Notes: generated from the sequence alone by a model not told the origin. A stretch of 64,000 nt of DNA from CAWIUB01 sp963839175 (GCA_963839175.1 CAWIUB010000025.1:124001-188000); one strand, 5' to 3'; counted from the first letter of the stretch, positions 27,409 to 36,218 are shown. Program-made: numbers and translations.

Positions 27409-28722
27409 CTAGCCCGTCCGGAGCGCCCTTCTGGGGCGCCGAACTCGGCGGTCTGGCGTAGACCGGCCAGACACCGCGCTGGCCAGCTCGGCGGTAGCCT
27501 GGCGCAGCGCGCTGCGGGGACGCACCTCGCCCAGCGTCTTGCCGGCTGCGAGGGCGGCGTCGAGCGCGGCCGCGTCGTCGGGCAGCAGCGCAGCGGGGAC
27601 CCGCCCGGCAAACCGGTCGAGTGCGGCCGTGAGCTCGGCCACCGGATCGCCGGGGACGACGCCCTTACGCACCCTATTCAGCACCACCCAGGTCGGCGCC
27701 GTCACCTCGGCGTCCTTGAGCTGCGACAACCCGCGAACGAGTCGCTGCATGCCGATCGGGTCTGCCGCGCCGACCGCGATCACCACGTCAGCGGCGTCGA
27801 GCACCTCGAGCGTGGCCCCGTTGCGCCGCGGTGCCAGGGAGTCGAAGCTCAGCTCCTCGTCCGTCTCCAGGTTGAAGCCGCAGTCCACCACGGTGAAGTC
27901 CGCGAGGGCGCGCGCCGCCGCGAGGACCGGAACGATGGCGGCTGGCCGCAGTTCCGGCCAGCGCTCGGCCCGGGGAATGCCGGTCAGCACCCGCAGCTGC
28001 GGGCCCAGCTGCCAGCACAGGCCCGCGAGCATCTCCGGCTCCAGCCGGCGCGCCGAGGCCTGCCGGCAGGCGGCCGCCAGTCCCGGGGACTCGTCCAGCA
28101 ACCCGAGCGTGGCGGCGACCACGCCCCCGTACACGTCCGCGTCGACGAGCAGGCTCACGCAGCCGAGCCGCGCCAACTCGTCGGCCAGCGTCATCGCCAC
28201 GGTGGTGCGGCCGGGTGCGCCGGTCGGTCCCCAGACCGCGACGACGGACCCGCGGCGACTCGGCTGCGGTGCCACCGGATCGCGGGTGGGCGGGATGACC
28301 ATGGACGTCGCCGCAGCCGGGTCGCCGAAGGCGCGCGTCGCTGCCCGGTCGGCCGGCACCGCGGCGGTGACCGCTTCGGTGACCACGGACGCGACAACCG
28401 ACGGCTCGGTGTCATCGGGCACGAGGTGCTCGATGCCGAGCGCCCGCAGCCGATCCTCCGTGGCCGAGTCGCCGCGCCGCACCACTCCGACCGGCACGAC
28501 ACCGGCGGCGCCGAGCCGGTCAACCACGTCGGCGTCCAGTCGACGCAACGCCGCGTCGAGCAGCGCCGCGCGGGCCTGCCCGGTTGTGGCGACGGCCATC
28601 AGCTCGATGACATCGACGCATCGGCGGACGACCACAACGCCGTGGTCGGCGCGCTCCAGCGCGGCGACCAGCGCGGCCTCCCACGCCGCGCCACCGGCGG
28701 CGCTAAGGACGGGCAGCTTCAT
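27409..28722 (-). CDS. CpaE-like/ParA-type P-loop ATPase
   Basis: This is a 437-residue protein. Residues 1-140 are a receiver-like N-terminal domain (VVVVRRCVDVIEL and a run of short strands). About 165-437 form a ParA/MinD-type ATPase with a deviant P-loop GPTGAPGRTTVAM, which lacks the usual signature Lys pattern. Asp residues are in LLVDADVYGG and VVDCGF. CpaE proteins position Tad/Flp pilus machines. It overlaps the upstream SAF-domain (CpaB-like) gene by 4 bp, but no CpaF, TadB/C or pilin genes are present in the window. Confidence 0.78.
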   Translation of the reverse strand: MKLPVLSAAGGAAWEAALVAALERADHGVVVVRRCVDVIELMAVATTGQARAALLDAALRRLDADVVDRLGAAGVVPVGVVRRGDSATEDRLRALGIEHLVPDDTEPSVVASVVTEAVTAAVPADRAATRAFGDPAAATSMVIPPTRDPVAPQPSRRGSVVAVWGPTGAPGRTTVAMTLADELARLGCVSLLVDADVYGGVVAATLGLLDESPGLAAACRQASARRLEPEMLAGLCWQLGPQLRVLTGIPRAERWPELRPAAIVPVLAAARALADFTVVDCGFNLETDEELSFDSLAPRRNGATLEVLDAADVVIAVGAADPIGMQRLVRGLSQLKDAEVTAPTWVVLNRVRKGVVPGDPVAELTAALDRFAGRVPAALLPDDAAALDAALAAGKTLGEVRPRSALRQATAELASAVSGRSTPDRRVRRPRRALRTG

Positions 28723-29405
28723 CGCTTCGCGGCGCAGGCGTCGAGTGGCTGCAGGTGCGCGTTGGGGTCTGCAGCAGGCGGGCCGTCGAGGATCCCGGCC
28801 CGGATTACGGCGCCGTCGAGTGCCAGTGCGCCAACCAGGCGCTGAGCGAGGTCGGCCGGTACCCGCACCACGATGCTCTGCATGGCGCCGCTGGCGAAGG
28901 CGCCACCGGTGCTGGTCTGGACGTCTTGCACCGTGACATCACCCAGAATGGGCACGGCGCTGCACGTCTTGGTCGTCACCCACAGCTCGACGCGCTGTCC
29001 TCGGCTGACCTTGGGGGCGTTGGCCGAGCTGAGCGGCACGGTGACGGTCGTCCCGGGTCGGGTGTCGGTGAGCGCCGACTGCGGCACGAGTTCGCCGGCC
29101 GACAGCGGGCGGTTCACGGTCTTGCCGGCCATGCCGGTGCCAGCGCCCAGGTAGTGCCCGGAACCGCCGGGCATTCGCACCCGGACGGCGGTCAGGTCGG
29201 CGGCGGTGAGCACGGAGCCGGGCGCCAGGTCGTGCGCCGCGGCCCACATCGGCTCGGTGGAGTCGGCGGCGCTCACCACCTTGGCGCCGAGCAGGACGGA
29301 GCCGAGGACGAGCACGATGCCGGCGATCAGCCGCGGGTCGAGCCACCGCGGCGTGCGTGCTCGGCGCGGCTGGGGCGACAACGGGGTCGAGGATGGGGCG
29401 GTCAC
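28719..29405 (-). CDS. SAF-domain (CpaB/RcpC-like) membrane protein
   Basis: This is a 228-residue protein from GTG 29405. One membrane helix lies at about residues 27-47 (LIAGIVLVLGSVLLGAKVVSA), then an SAF domain (AHDLAPGSVLTAADLTAVRV and the GKTVNRPLSAGELV block), and a C-terminal domain ending in a Cys-containing DACAAKR. This is the Flp pilus assembly CpaB plan. It is coupled to the CpaE-like gene by an ATGA overlap. The role without other Tad genes is unclear. Confidence 0.8.
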   Translation of the reverse strand: MTAPSSTPLSPQPRRARTPRWLDPRLIAGIVLVLGSVLLGAKVVSAADSTEPMWAAAHDLAPGSVLTAADLTAVRVRMPGGSGHYLGAGTGMAGKTVNRPLSAGELVPQSALTDTRPGTTVTVPLSSANAPKVSRGQRVELWVTTKTCSAVPILGDVTVQDVQTSTGGAFASGAMQSIVVRVPADLAQRLVGALALDGAVIRAGILDGPPAADPNAHLQPLDACAAKR

Positions 29406-29490
29406 GCGCCATATCGTGCATCACGCGGCGCAATCTGACGAATCCGCGCCGACCGTAGGTCCAGGCGCCTCGGCAAACTCCGTGCCCCGA

Positions 29491-29499
29491 TGTGGATAA
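29491..29499 (-). promoter_or_regulatory. Consensus DnaA-box 9-mer
   Basis: TGTGGATAA is the complement of the consensus TTATCCACA. It is a single site about 80 bases before the BldC-like gene. One isolated box is weak evidence for DnaA regulation. Confidence 0.3.
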
Positions 29500-29581
29500 C
29501 CGCCGTTCGGGCCCACCGAGCTGCCAGACTGGATCTGACCGCACCCGTCCGACGCCGTCCGAAAGGAAGCCCGCGACAACC

Positions 29582-29824
29582 ATGGCTGCCGAACGTTTCC
29601 TGACTCTTGCCGACGTTGCCGAGGTGCTGAACATCTCCGCATCGCAGACCTACGCCCTGGTCCGAAACGGCGAGTTGGAGGCGATCAAGATCGGCGGACG
29701 CGGCCAGTGGCGGGTGGAGCGCGACAAGCTGGAGAGCTACATCGGCAAGATGTACGACCAGACCCGGCAATTCGTCGCGGACCACCCGTTCGTGGAGTCG
29801 GAGGGTGGCGGCGGGGCCGACTGA
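29582..29824 (+). CDS. BldC-like small HTH DNA-binding protein (MerR/excisionase type)
   Basis: This is an 80-residue protein from ATG 29582, with AAAGGAAG upstream. It is a single winged HTH: FLTLADVAEVLNISASQTYA, LVRNGELEAIKIGGRGQWRV, then a helix and an acidic end. This is the BldC/AlpA layout. Such proteins bind AT-rich or repeated sites cooperatively. The very AT-rich promoter 600 bp away (30432-30496) is a possible target, which is inference. It is transcribed away from the SAF gene. Confidence 0.85.
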   Translation: MAAERFLTLADVAEVLNISASQTYALVRNGELEAIKIGGRGQWRVERDKLESYIGKMYDQTRQFVADHPFVESEGGGGAD

Positions 29825-29831
29825 CGGCGCT

Positions 29832-30386
29832 TCAGCCGCGCCGCACTGCGGCGACGGCCGACAGCGGCACGGCCAGCACTTCGCGCACCTGCGATCGGCG
29901 GCGGGCCTCGGCCGGTGGATGGGCGGCGAGTTCGGCGAAGTCGGCGCCGATCCGGTCCAGCGTGCCGTCGAGCACGGTCGCGTCGGTGAGGTGCAGGCGC
30001 AACGCCGCGCGATCCCGCGCGAGCGTCCGCAACGCGTGTGACAGCCCGAGTCGGGACTCGACAACGCCCTCGGAGTCCGGAACGCCGGCCAGCCGCCCGA
30101 GTCCGGACACCCGGGTGACCGCGGCCAGCGCGATCACCGCCTCCCGGCCGCCGCCCTCGGCGATCAGCACCCAGTCCGGCCCGACACGGCGTAACTGACC
30201 ACGCAGCTCGACCGCCCCTAGGCAGCTGAGCCCGAGCGAGAGGCCTACGCCGGCACGCAACCGGTCCAGCAGCCGCAGCCGGGCGGTCTCGATCCGCGCC
30301 CGCTCCGTCACCTCGCCGGCGCGCTCGGCTACCTCGAGCGCATCGGCCTGCGCTTCCAGATCGGCGAACAACCCCTCCCAATGCAT
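29832..30386 (-). CDS. Conserved actinobacterial hypothetical protein
   Basis: This is a 184-residue protein from ATG 30386, chosen for AAGGTGG upstream. It begins MHWEGLFADLEAQADALEVA, a helical segment rich in Ala, Arg and Glu. A beta-rich part follows (VGPDWVLIAEGG, AVIALAAVTRVSGLG), resembling an Sm-like or barrel fold but not recognised with certainty. It converges with the BldC-like gene 8 bp away. Its position between BldC-like and LysM genes is common in actinobacteria. No function can be given. Confidence 0.7.
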   Translation of the reverse strand: MHWEGLFADLEAQADALEVAERAGEVTERARIETARLRLLDRLRAGVGLSLGLSCLGAVELRGQLRRVGPDWVLIAEGGGREAVIALAAVTRVSGLGRLAGVPDSEGVVESRLGLSHALRTLARDRAALRLHLTDATVLDGTLDRIGADFAELAAHPPAEARRRSQVREVLAVPLSAVAAVRRG

Positions 30387-30431
30387 GGGCCCACCTTCTC
30401 GTGTCATGCGCGGTGTTTCAACCACCTCCCC

Positions 30432-30460
30432 TTGACCGATGGCTGCTGGACGCTTATAAA
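30432..30460 (+). promoter_or_regulatory. Strong sigma70-type promoter for the LysM gene
   Basis: TTGACC (30432-30437) and TATAAA (30455-30460) are separated by exactly 17 bases, the best promoter match in the window. The following 36 bases are unusually AT-rich for this genome and hold TACA-N6-TGTA, a possible regulator site. The LysM ATG follows at 30497 with GGAG five bases before it. Confidence 0.65.
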
Positions 30461-30496
30461 TACAAACAGATGTAAATGAAGGTCAATGGAGTTAGC

Positions 30497-31242
30497 ATGA
30501 AGCGGTGGACGTCCTGGACGGTCATGACCGGGTCCACGGTTGCCGTGCTCGCGCTGCTGTCGCCCAGCTGGCCGGCCCTCGCCCGCGACGTGGCCGCGCC
30601 CCGGGCCTGGTCCGGCCGGGTGAGCGTGGACGGCGTCGCGGTCGAGCTGTCCGCCGCTGCCCTGTGGTGCGTCGCCCTGTGGATCGCCATCGGGCTGCTC
30701 GCTGCGAGCGTGGCGCGGCTGCCGGGAGTGTTGGGCGGATTCGCCCGGCGTACCGCCGAGGGCATGTTGCCGGCCGCCCTGCTGCGCGTCCTGGCCGGCG
30801 CGGCGGGACTCTCGGTCGTCCTGGCCCCTGCGGTGGCCGGGGCCAGCCCGCCCGAGCCGGCCACGTGTCGGCCGCCGCGTCGGCCGCTCCCCAGCCTGCC
30901 GCGCGGCCGATCCCGGGCGTGGGCTGGCCCACCGACGACGCTCCGGCACCGACGCTCGCCCTGCCATGGCCGTCGACACCGCCGAATGCCGTCGGCACGC
31001 CCGCGCCGACCCGTCCGCAGCGACCCGCCCCCGCCAGCCCCAGCGGTCCCACCGTCACCGTTGCCCCAGGCGACTCGCTGTGGCTGATCGCGGCGCGTCG
31101 TCTCGGCCCCAACGCCGGTCCCACCGAGGTCGCCGACGCCTGGCCACGCTGGTACGCCGCCAACGCGGCTGTGATCGGGCCTGATCCGTCGCTGATCCGT
31201 CCGGGTCAGGTCCTCCATCCGCCGACTCCACCGCACGACTGA
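30497..31242 (+). CDS. LysM-domain membrane protein (frameshifted)
   Basis: This is a peptidoglycan-binding protein with membrane helices at about residues 5-25 and 55-80, and a further hydrophobic stretch (LAGAAGLSVVLAPAVAGA). These are in the frame from ATG 30497. A Pro-rich linker and the LysM domain (VTVAPGDSLWLIAARRLG, then IRPGQVLHPP) are in another frame. Adding one base in GGCC 30859-30862 joins them, giving about 248 residues. LysM at the C-terminus would face the wall. It has its own strong promoter and is followed 22 bp later by the Rv3235-like gene. Confidence 0.75.
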
Positions 31243-31264
31243 CTCCCAGCCCTGGAGGTATGCC

Positions 31265-31795
31265 ATGAGCGCCGCGCGGTCCGAGACGATTCCGGTACCT
31301 GTCCGCGTCGTGACGGTGCGGTTAGCGCCGCGACGCGAGCCGCCGTTCGACGACGAGCTCAGCGAGGGTCAGCTGACCCTGGTCGGCCCGCACGACCGCC
31401 CGCTGCCGTTCGCGCCGCGACGGCGTGTCGTCGAGGCGCGTGACATCTTCGCGCCACGTCCGACGCAACGCGGCGATCTGCCGGATCCGGAGGCGTTCGG
31501 CCGACGCCTGCTCGTGGGGATCTTCGAAGCGCTGGGTGGCCGCCGTTCGTTGCCGCAGCTCGCCGCGCATTTGAGCCACGGGGTGTACGGCGGACTCGTG
31601 AGCGACCTCGACCGGCCAGGCCGGCGAACCTGGCGCACGCGTCCGGCCATCCGGTCGATGCGGGTCTGCGAGCCGGCCGCCGGGGTCGCCGAGCTATCGG
31701 CGGTGATCCAAGCCGGGCGCCGCTGTCGAGCCGTGGCGCTGCGGCTGGAGGGTCTTGACGGTCGCTGGCGCTGCGTCCGCCTGCAGATCGGCTAG
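31265..31795 (+). CDS. Rv3235-family protein
   Basis: This is a 176-residue protein from ATG 31265, with GGAGG six bases upstream. It matches the actinobacterial Rv3235-like family by its C-terminal half: RRLLVGIFEALGGRRSLPQL, LAAHLSHGVYGGL, then a small beta domain (MRVCEPAAGVAELSAVIQAG, RCRAVALRLEGLDGRWRC). The N-terminal 60 residues are Arg/Pro-rich and likely disordered. The function is unknown. It lies between LysM and secA, converging on secA, the conserved place for this family. Confidence 0.78.
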   Translation: MSAARSETIPVPVRVVTVRLAPRREPPFDDELSEGQLTLVGPHDRPLPFAPRRRVVEARDIFAPRPTQRGDLPDPEAFGRRLLVGIFEALGGRRSLPQLAAHLSHGVYGGLVSDLDRPGRRTWRTRPAIRSMRVCEPAAGVAELSAVIQAGRRCRAVALRLEGLDGRWRCVRLQIG

Positions 31796-31861
31796 GTCCG
31801 AACTTGGCCTCGCAGCAGGGCGACACGCCGACGGCGACCCTGCCGGGGGGCCGAGGTTCGG

Positions 31862-34696
31862 CTAGCGCTTGCGGCGGCGAGCGCCGCTGCCCCGGTTCCC
31901 GCGACTGCCCCGGTTGGGATTGGCGCGCGCCTGCTGGCGGCGGGGTGTCGAGCCCCCGCCGCTCGCACCGTCGGGACTGGCGTTCTCCCGCCGGATTTGC
32001 GGGGCATCCGAGCCCAGCGCCGGGGAGCTGTACACCAGCGGCTTCTTGACCTTGGCGTCGTTGCGCTCCAACCCCTTGGCGGTGATGTGCGGCTGCTCCA
32101 CGGCCTGCTCGTCGATCACGCGAGACTGCTGCGCGGCCGCCAGCAACGACTCGTCCAGCTGCGGCTCGTCACCCGCCGGTGCCGGGGCAGGCGCTGGCGC
32201 CTCGACCTGCACCTCGAGGTTGAACAGGAAGCCGACGGTCTCTTCCTTGATCGCGTCCATCATGGCGCTGAACATGTCGAACCCCTCGCGCTGGTATTCG
32301 ACCAGCGGATCGCGTTGGGCCATCGCGCGCAGCCCGATCCCCTCCTGCAAGTAGTCCATCTCGTACAGGTGCTCGCGCCACTTGCGGTCGACCACCGAGA
32401 GCATCACCCGCCTCTCCAGCTCGCGCATGACCTCGCCGCCAAGGTCTTCTTCGCGCTGGTCGTAGGCCGACTGGGCGTCCGCAACGAGCTCCTCGACCAG
32501 GTAATCCCTTGTCAGGTCGGCCTTCCTGCCGCCGGCCTGCTCGATCGCCTCGTCGATCGTCAGCGACACCGGGTACAGCGTCTTGAGTGCCGTCCACAGC
32601 TGCTCGAGGTCCCACTCCTCGGCGTATCCGGACGCCGTCGCGCCCTCGACGTAGCTCGTCACGACGTCGTCGATCATCGGCCGGATCTGGTCGGACAGAT
32701 CGGCGCCCTCGAGCACCCGGCGCCGCTCGTCGTAGATGACGGTGCGCTGCTTGTTCAGCACCTCGTCGTACTTGAGGACGTTCTTGCGGATCTCGAAGTT
32801 CTGCTGCTCGACCTGGGTTTGCGCCGACTGGATCGACCGCGACACCATCTTGTTCTCGATCGGGGTGTCCTCGGGCAGCCGCAGCATGTTCATGATCGCG
32901 GCGACCCGCTCGCCGTTGAAGCGCACCATCAGGTCGTCGCCGAGCGAGAGGTAGAAGCGCGACTCCCCCGGATCCCCCTGCCGACCGGAACGGCCACGCA
33001 GCTGATTGTCGATTCGCCGGGACTCGTGACGCTCGGTGCCGAGCACGTACAGGCCGCCGAGGTCCACGACGTCTTCGTGCTCCCTGGCCACCTCGGCCTT
33101 GGCCTTGTCCAACGCGTCCGGCCATGCGGCCTCGTACTCCTCGGGCGTCTCGTCCGGGGTCAGCCCGCGGTCCCGGAGCGCGAGGTCAGCCGTGAACTCG
33201 GGGTTGCCGCCGAGCATGATGTCGGTACCGCGGCCGGCCATGTTGGTGGCCACGGTGACTGCGCCCTTGCGGCCGGCATTGGCGATGATCGCGGCCTCAC
33301 GGGCGTGGTTCTTCGCGTTGAGCACCTCGTGCGGGATGCCGCGGCGCAGCAGCAGCGAGGACAGTCGCTCGGACTTCGCCACGCTGGCGGTACCCACCAG
33401 CACCGGCTGGCCCGCGTCGTGCCGCTCGGCGATGTCGTCGACGACCGACGCGTACTTGGCGTCCTCGGTCTTGTAGATCAGGTCAGTCTCGTCGCCGCGG
33501 ATCATCGGCATGTTCGTCGGGATCGGAACCACGCCGAGCTTGTAGATCTGGTGCAGCTCTGCTGCCTCGGTCTGCGCGGTGCCGGTCATGCCGGCGAGCT
33601 TTTCGTAGAGGCGGAAGTAGTTCTGCAGGGTGATCGTGGCGAGCGTCTGGTTCTCCTGCTGGATGCGCACGTCCTCTTTGGCCTCGATGGCCTGGTGCAT
33701 GCCCTCGTTGTAGCGCCTGCCGTGCAGCACGCGGCCGGTGAACTCGTCGACGATGAGCACTTCCTGCTCGGCCGAGACGATGTAGTCGCGGTCGCGCTTG
33801 TACAGCTCCTTGGCCTTGAGCGCGTTGTTCAGGTAGCCGACCAGCGGAGTGTTTGCCGCCTCGTAGAGATTGTCGATCCCGAGCTGGTCCTCGACGAAGG
33901 CCACGCCCTCTTCGGTAACCGCGACCGTGCGTTTGCCTTCCTCGACGTCGTAGTGGACGTCGCGCTTCATCCGTGGCGCCAGCCGGGCGAACTCGAGGTA
34001 CCAGCGCTGGTTCTCCTCCGCAGGCCCGCTGATGATCAGCGGCGTCCGAGCCTCGTCGATCAAGATCGAGTCGACCTCGTCGACGATCGCATAGTGGTGC
34101 CCGCGCTGGACGAGGTCGTCGAGCGACCACGCCATGTTGTCGCGCAGGTAGTCGAACCCGAACTCATTGTTCGTGCCGTAGGTGATGTCGGCGGCGTATG
34201 CGGCCTTGCGTCTGTCCGGCGGCAGCTCGGAGAGGATCTTGCCGACCGAGACGCCCAGGAAGCGGTGGACGCGGCCCATCCAGTCGGCATCACGGGCGGC
34301 CAGGTAGTCGTTGACGGTGACGATGTGCACGCCGTTGCCGGTGAGCGCGTTCAGGTACGCGGGCAGGGTCGAGACCAGTGTCTTGCCCTCGCCGGTCTTC
34401 ATCTCGGCGATGTCGCCCAGGTGCAGCGCGGCGCCACCCATCAGCTGCACCCTGAAGTGGAACTGGCCCAGAGTGCGCCGGGCCGCCTCGCGCACCACCG
34501 CGAACGCCTCGGGCAGCAAGTCGTCGAGCGTCTCGCCGTCGGCGAGGCGGGTCTTGAACTGGTCGGTCTGCTCACGCAGCTGCGCGTCAGTCAGGTCGAC
34601 GTAGTCGTCCTCGAGCGTCTCGATGTGATCGGCAATACCCGACAGCCGACGGACCATCTTGCCCTCGCCGGCACGCAAAATCTTCGCAAGAACCAC
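31862..34696 (-). CDS. secA: SecA preprotein translocase ATPase
   Basis: This is the motor of general secretion, pushing unfolded preproteins through SecYEG. It is 944 residues from GTG 34696, which gives MVLAKILRAGEGK, the SecA1-type start. NBD1 Walker A is MKTGEGKTLVSTL, and the DEVD box is in VDEVDSILIDEARTPL. Conserved ATMAGRGTDI-type sequence appears as NMAGRGTDIMLGG, followed by GRSGRQGDPG. The C-terminus is an Arg/Gly-rich basic tail (RGSRGNRGSGARRRKR) without the CxCx8CH zinc motif of enterobacterial SecA, consistent with actinobacterial SecA1. It is likely transcribed alone. Confidence 0.97.
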   Translation of the reverse strand: MVLAKILRAGEGKMVRRLSGIADHIETLEDDYVDLTDAQLREQTDQFKTRLADGETLDDLLPEAFAVVREAARRTLGQFHFRVQLMGGAALHLGDIAEMKTGEGKTLVSTLPAYLNALTGNGVHIVTVNDYLAARDADWMGRVHRFLGVSVGKILSELPPDRRKAAYAADITYGTNNEFGFDYLRDNMAWSLDDLVQRGHHYAIVDEVDSILIDEARTPLIISGPAEENQRWYLEFARLAPRMKRDVHYDVEEGKRTVAVTEEGVAFVEDQLGIDNLYEAANTPLVGYLNNALKAKELYKRDRDYIVSAEQEVLIVDEFTGRVLHGRRYNEGMHQAIEAKEDVRIQQENQTLATITLQNYFRLYEKLAGMTGTAQTEAAELHQIYKLGVVPIPTNMPMIRGDETDLIYKTEDAKYASVVDDIAERHDAGQPVLVGTASVAKSERLSSLLLRRGIPHEVLNAKNHAREAAIIANAGRKGAVTVATNMAGRGTDIMLGGNPEFTADLALRDRGLTPDETPEEYEAAWPDALDKAKAEVAREHEDVVDLGGLYVLGTERHESRRIDNQLRGRSGRQGDPGESRFYLSLGDDLMVRFNGERVAAIMNMLRLPEDTPIENKMVSRSIQSAQTQVEQQNFEIRKNVLKYDEVLNKQRTVIYDERRRVLEGADLSDQIRPMIDDVVTSYVEGATASGYAEEWDLEQLWTALKTLYPVSLTIDEAIEQAGGRKADLTRDYLVEELVADAQSAYDQREEDLGGEVMRELERRVMLSVVDRKWREHLYEMDYLQEGIGLRAMAQRDPLVEYQREGFDMFSAMMDAIKEETVGFLFNLEVQVEAPAPAPAPAGDEPQLDESLLAAAQQSRVIDEQAVEQPHITAKGLERNDAKVKKPLVYSSPALGSDAPQIRRENASPDGASGGGSTPRRQQARANPNRGSRGNRGSGARRRKR

Positions 34697-34744
34697 GGCG
34701 CCATGGTACGGGCTAATCGGCGGTGGTCACGGATCGGTCACAGG

Positions 34745-34954
34745 TCCGCCCCATCCGCGCGGGGAGCGCGGACTCGCCGCGCAGCGGCGAAGGGCGGACA
34801 AGGATCGGTTAGAGTCCGCCCCATCCGCGCGGGGAGCGCGGACTCGCCGCGCAGCGGCGAAGGGCGGACAAGGATCGGTTAGAGTCCGCCCCATCCGCGC
34901 GGGGAGCGCGGACTCGCCGCGCAGCGGCGAAGGGCGGACAAGGATCGGTTAGAG
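34745..34954. repeat. Three identical 70-bp tandem repeats beside secA
   Basis: Units start at 34745, 34815 and 34885. Each begins TCCGCCCCATCCGCGCGGGG and ends GGATCGGTTAGAG, and no differences are visible between them. Within a unit TCCGCCC can pair with GGGCGGA and CGCCGC with GCGGCG, so each can fold as a branched hairpin. A degenerate edge (GGATCGGTCACAG) precedes the array. They occupy most of the 303-bp secA/GNAT divergent spacer, so both promoters must lie within or around them. A relative sits at 23954. Confidence 0.92.
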
Positions 34955-34999
34955 TCCGCCACCCAATTCGGTTCGGGCGGTCTGGCAGGCTCACTGCAC

Positions 35000-36127
35000 G
35001 TGGGTGTGTGGAACGGCATCGAGCTCGACGGCCTCGTCCTGACGAGCGAGCGGCTGATCCTGCGGCCATTGCTGCCAAGCGACGCGGACGCTGTCCACCG
35101 GGCTATGCAGGACCGGCGGATGCACGAGTTCCTGCCACTACCGGACCCCTATACGCCTGCCGACGCACTGGAGTATGTGGCGGTCATCGCACAGCAGCAA
35201 AGGCGCGATGGATCCGGAATCGAATGTGCTGCGATCGAGACGAGTTCTGGACGGCTTGCGGGTAGCGCGGCTCTCCGGCTGCCTCCGGCCAGGCGCGCCG
35301 GCGCCGAGATCGGCTATGCGATCTATCCCCACGCGCAGGGCAACGGGTATGCCACCGAGGCGTCCCGGACGCTCGCTCGCTGGGCGTTCGAGCACGGCGT
35401 GGCGCGCATCGAGATCCGCTGCGCGGTGAGCAACGTCGCCTCGGCGAAAGTCGCGCTGAATGCGGGATTCCGTTTCGAGGGTATTGCTCGGGCAGACGTC
35501 GTGACCCCCAGCGGCGTGTCGGACGGCGCGGTCTTCGGCCGGATCGCGGGCGACGACGGCGCCCCGACCGCGACGGTGGTCCCCGCCTTACCGGACGGCG
35601 GCCTCAGCGACGGCATGCTGCGACTGCGGGTCCGCGAACCCGGGGATCTGCCCGCCGCGCTGGAGGAGGAGAACGACCCGCAGACGCGCCGCTGGGACTT
35701 CACCGACACGGTTCCCGCCCGAGCCGAATGGGCGGCGATCCTGGATCGCGCAGCGCTGGACTGGCTCGTCGGGAGGGTCTTGCGACTGTCCATGGTCGAT
35801 GTCGCGACGGGCACGGTCGCCGGTTCGATCCAGCTGCGCCTCGGCGGGCCGCCGCAGCTGGCGAACGTCGGGTACGGGGTGCACCCGCGCTTTCGCGGAC
35901 GTGGCTACACCGCCCGCGCGCTGCGGCTGCTCACCCAGTGGGCATTCGACGAGGCCGACTTCGCCCGGCTGGAACTCGGCGCGAAGGTGGCGAACGTCGC
36001 CTCGCACAAGGCCGCGATTGCCGCTGGCTTCCAGCCCGACGGCATCATGGTGGGCCGGCTGCGAAACCCGGACGGAACGTTCAGCGACGAGATGCGGTTC
36101 GCCTTGCTCAATCCGCGATACCGGTGA
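35000..36127 (+). CDS. Tandem-domain GNAT acetyltransferase
   Basis: This is a 375-residue protein from GTG 35000 (GTG 35006 is possible) made of two RimJ/RimL-type GNAT domains. Domain 1 spans about residues 8-185 (LTSERLILRPL, acetyl-CoA loop YPHAQGNGYATEA). Domain 2 spans about 205-370 (LRLRVREPGDLPA, loop HPRFRGRGYTARA). Each ends with the NVAS-KVAL/KAAI segment of the family. Such proteins acetylate protein N-termini or amino groups of small molecules; the substrate is unknown. Internal duplication is evident from the repeated order of motifs. Confidence 0.88.
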   Translation: MGVWNGIELDGLVLTSERLILRPLLPSDADAVHRAMQDRRMHEFLPLPDPYTPADALEYVAVIAQQQRRDGSGIECAAIETSSGRLAGSAALRLPPARRAGAEIGYAIYPHAQGNGYATEASRTLARWAFEHGVARIEIRCAVSNVASAKVALNAGFRFEGIARADVVTPSGVSDGAVFGRIAGDDGAPTATVVPALPDGGLSDGMLRLRVREPGDLPAALEEENDPQTRRWDFTDTVPARAEWAAILDRAALDWLVGRVLRLSMVDVATGTVAGSIQLRLGGPPQLANVGYGVHPRFRGRGYTARALRLLTQWAFDEADFARLELGAKVANVASHKAAIAAGFQPDGIMVGRLRNPDGTFSDEMRFALLNPRYR

Positions 36128-36138
36128 CCGATGACGTG

Positions 36139-36200
36139 ATCTCGTCCGTCTCGTCCTCTCGTCCTCTCGACCTCGTCCTCTCGTCCATCTCGTCCTCTCC
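36139..36200. repeat. CTCGTCCTCT low-complexity repeat
   Basis: Just after the GNAT stop, the word CTCGTCCTCT or close forms recur about five times in 60 bases. This is an imperfect microrepeat in the non-coding GNAT/hpf convergent region. Confidence 0.7.
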
Positions 36201-36218
36201 ACCTATCGTCATCTCGAC

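Noticed and set aside
31997..34882. 961-codon open frame antisense to secA
   Set aside because: It mirrors the secA codons, has no family features, and runs through the tandem repeats; a GC-bias shadow.
34745..34954. CRISPR array
   Set aside because: The 70-bp units are contiguous and identical with no variable spacers, and no cas genes are present; the RecB-like nuclease at 11676 is not nearby.
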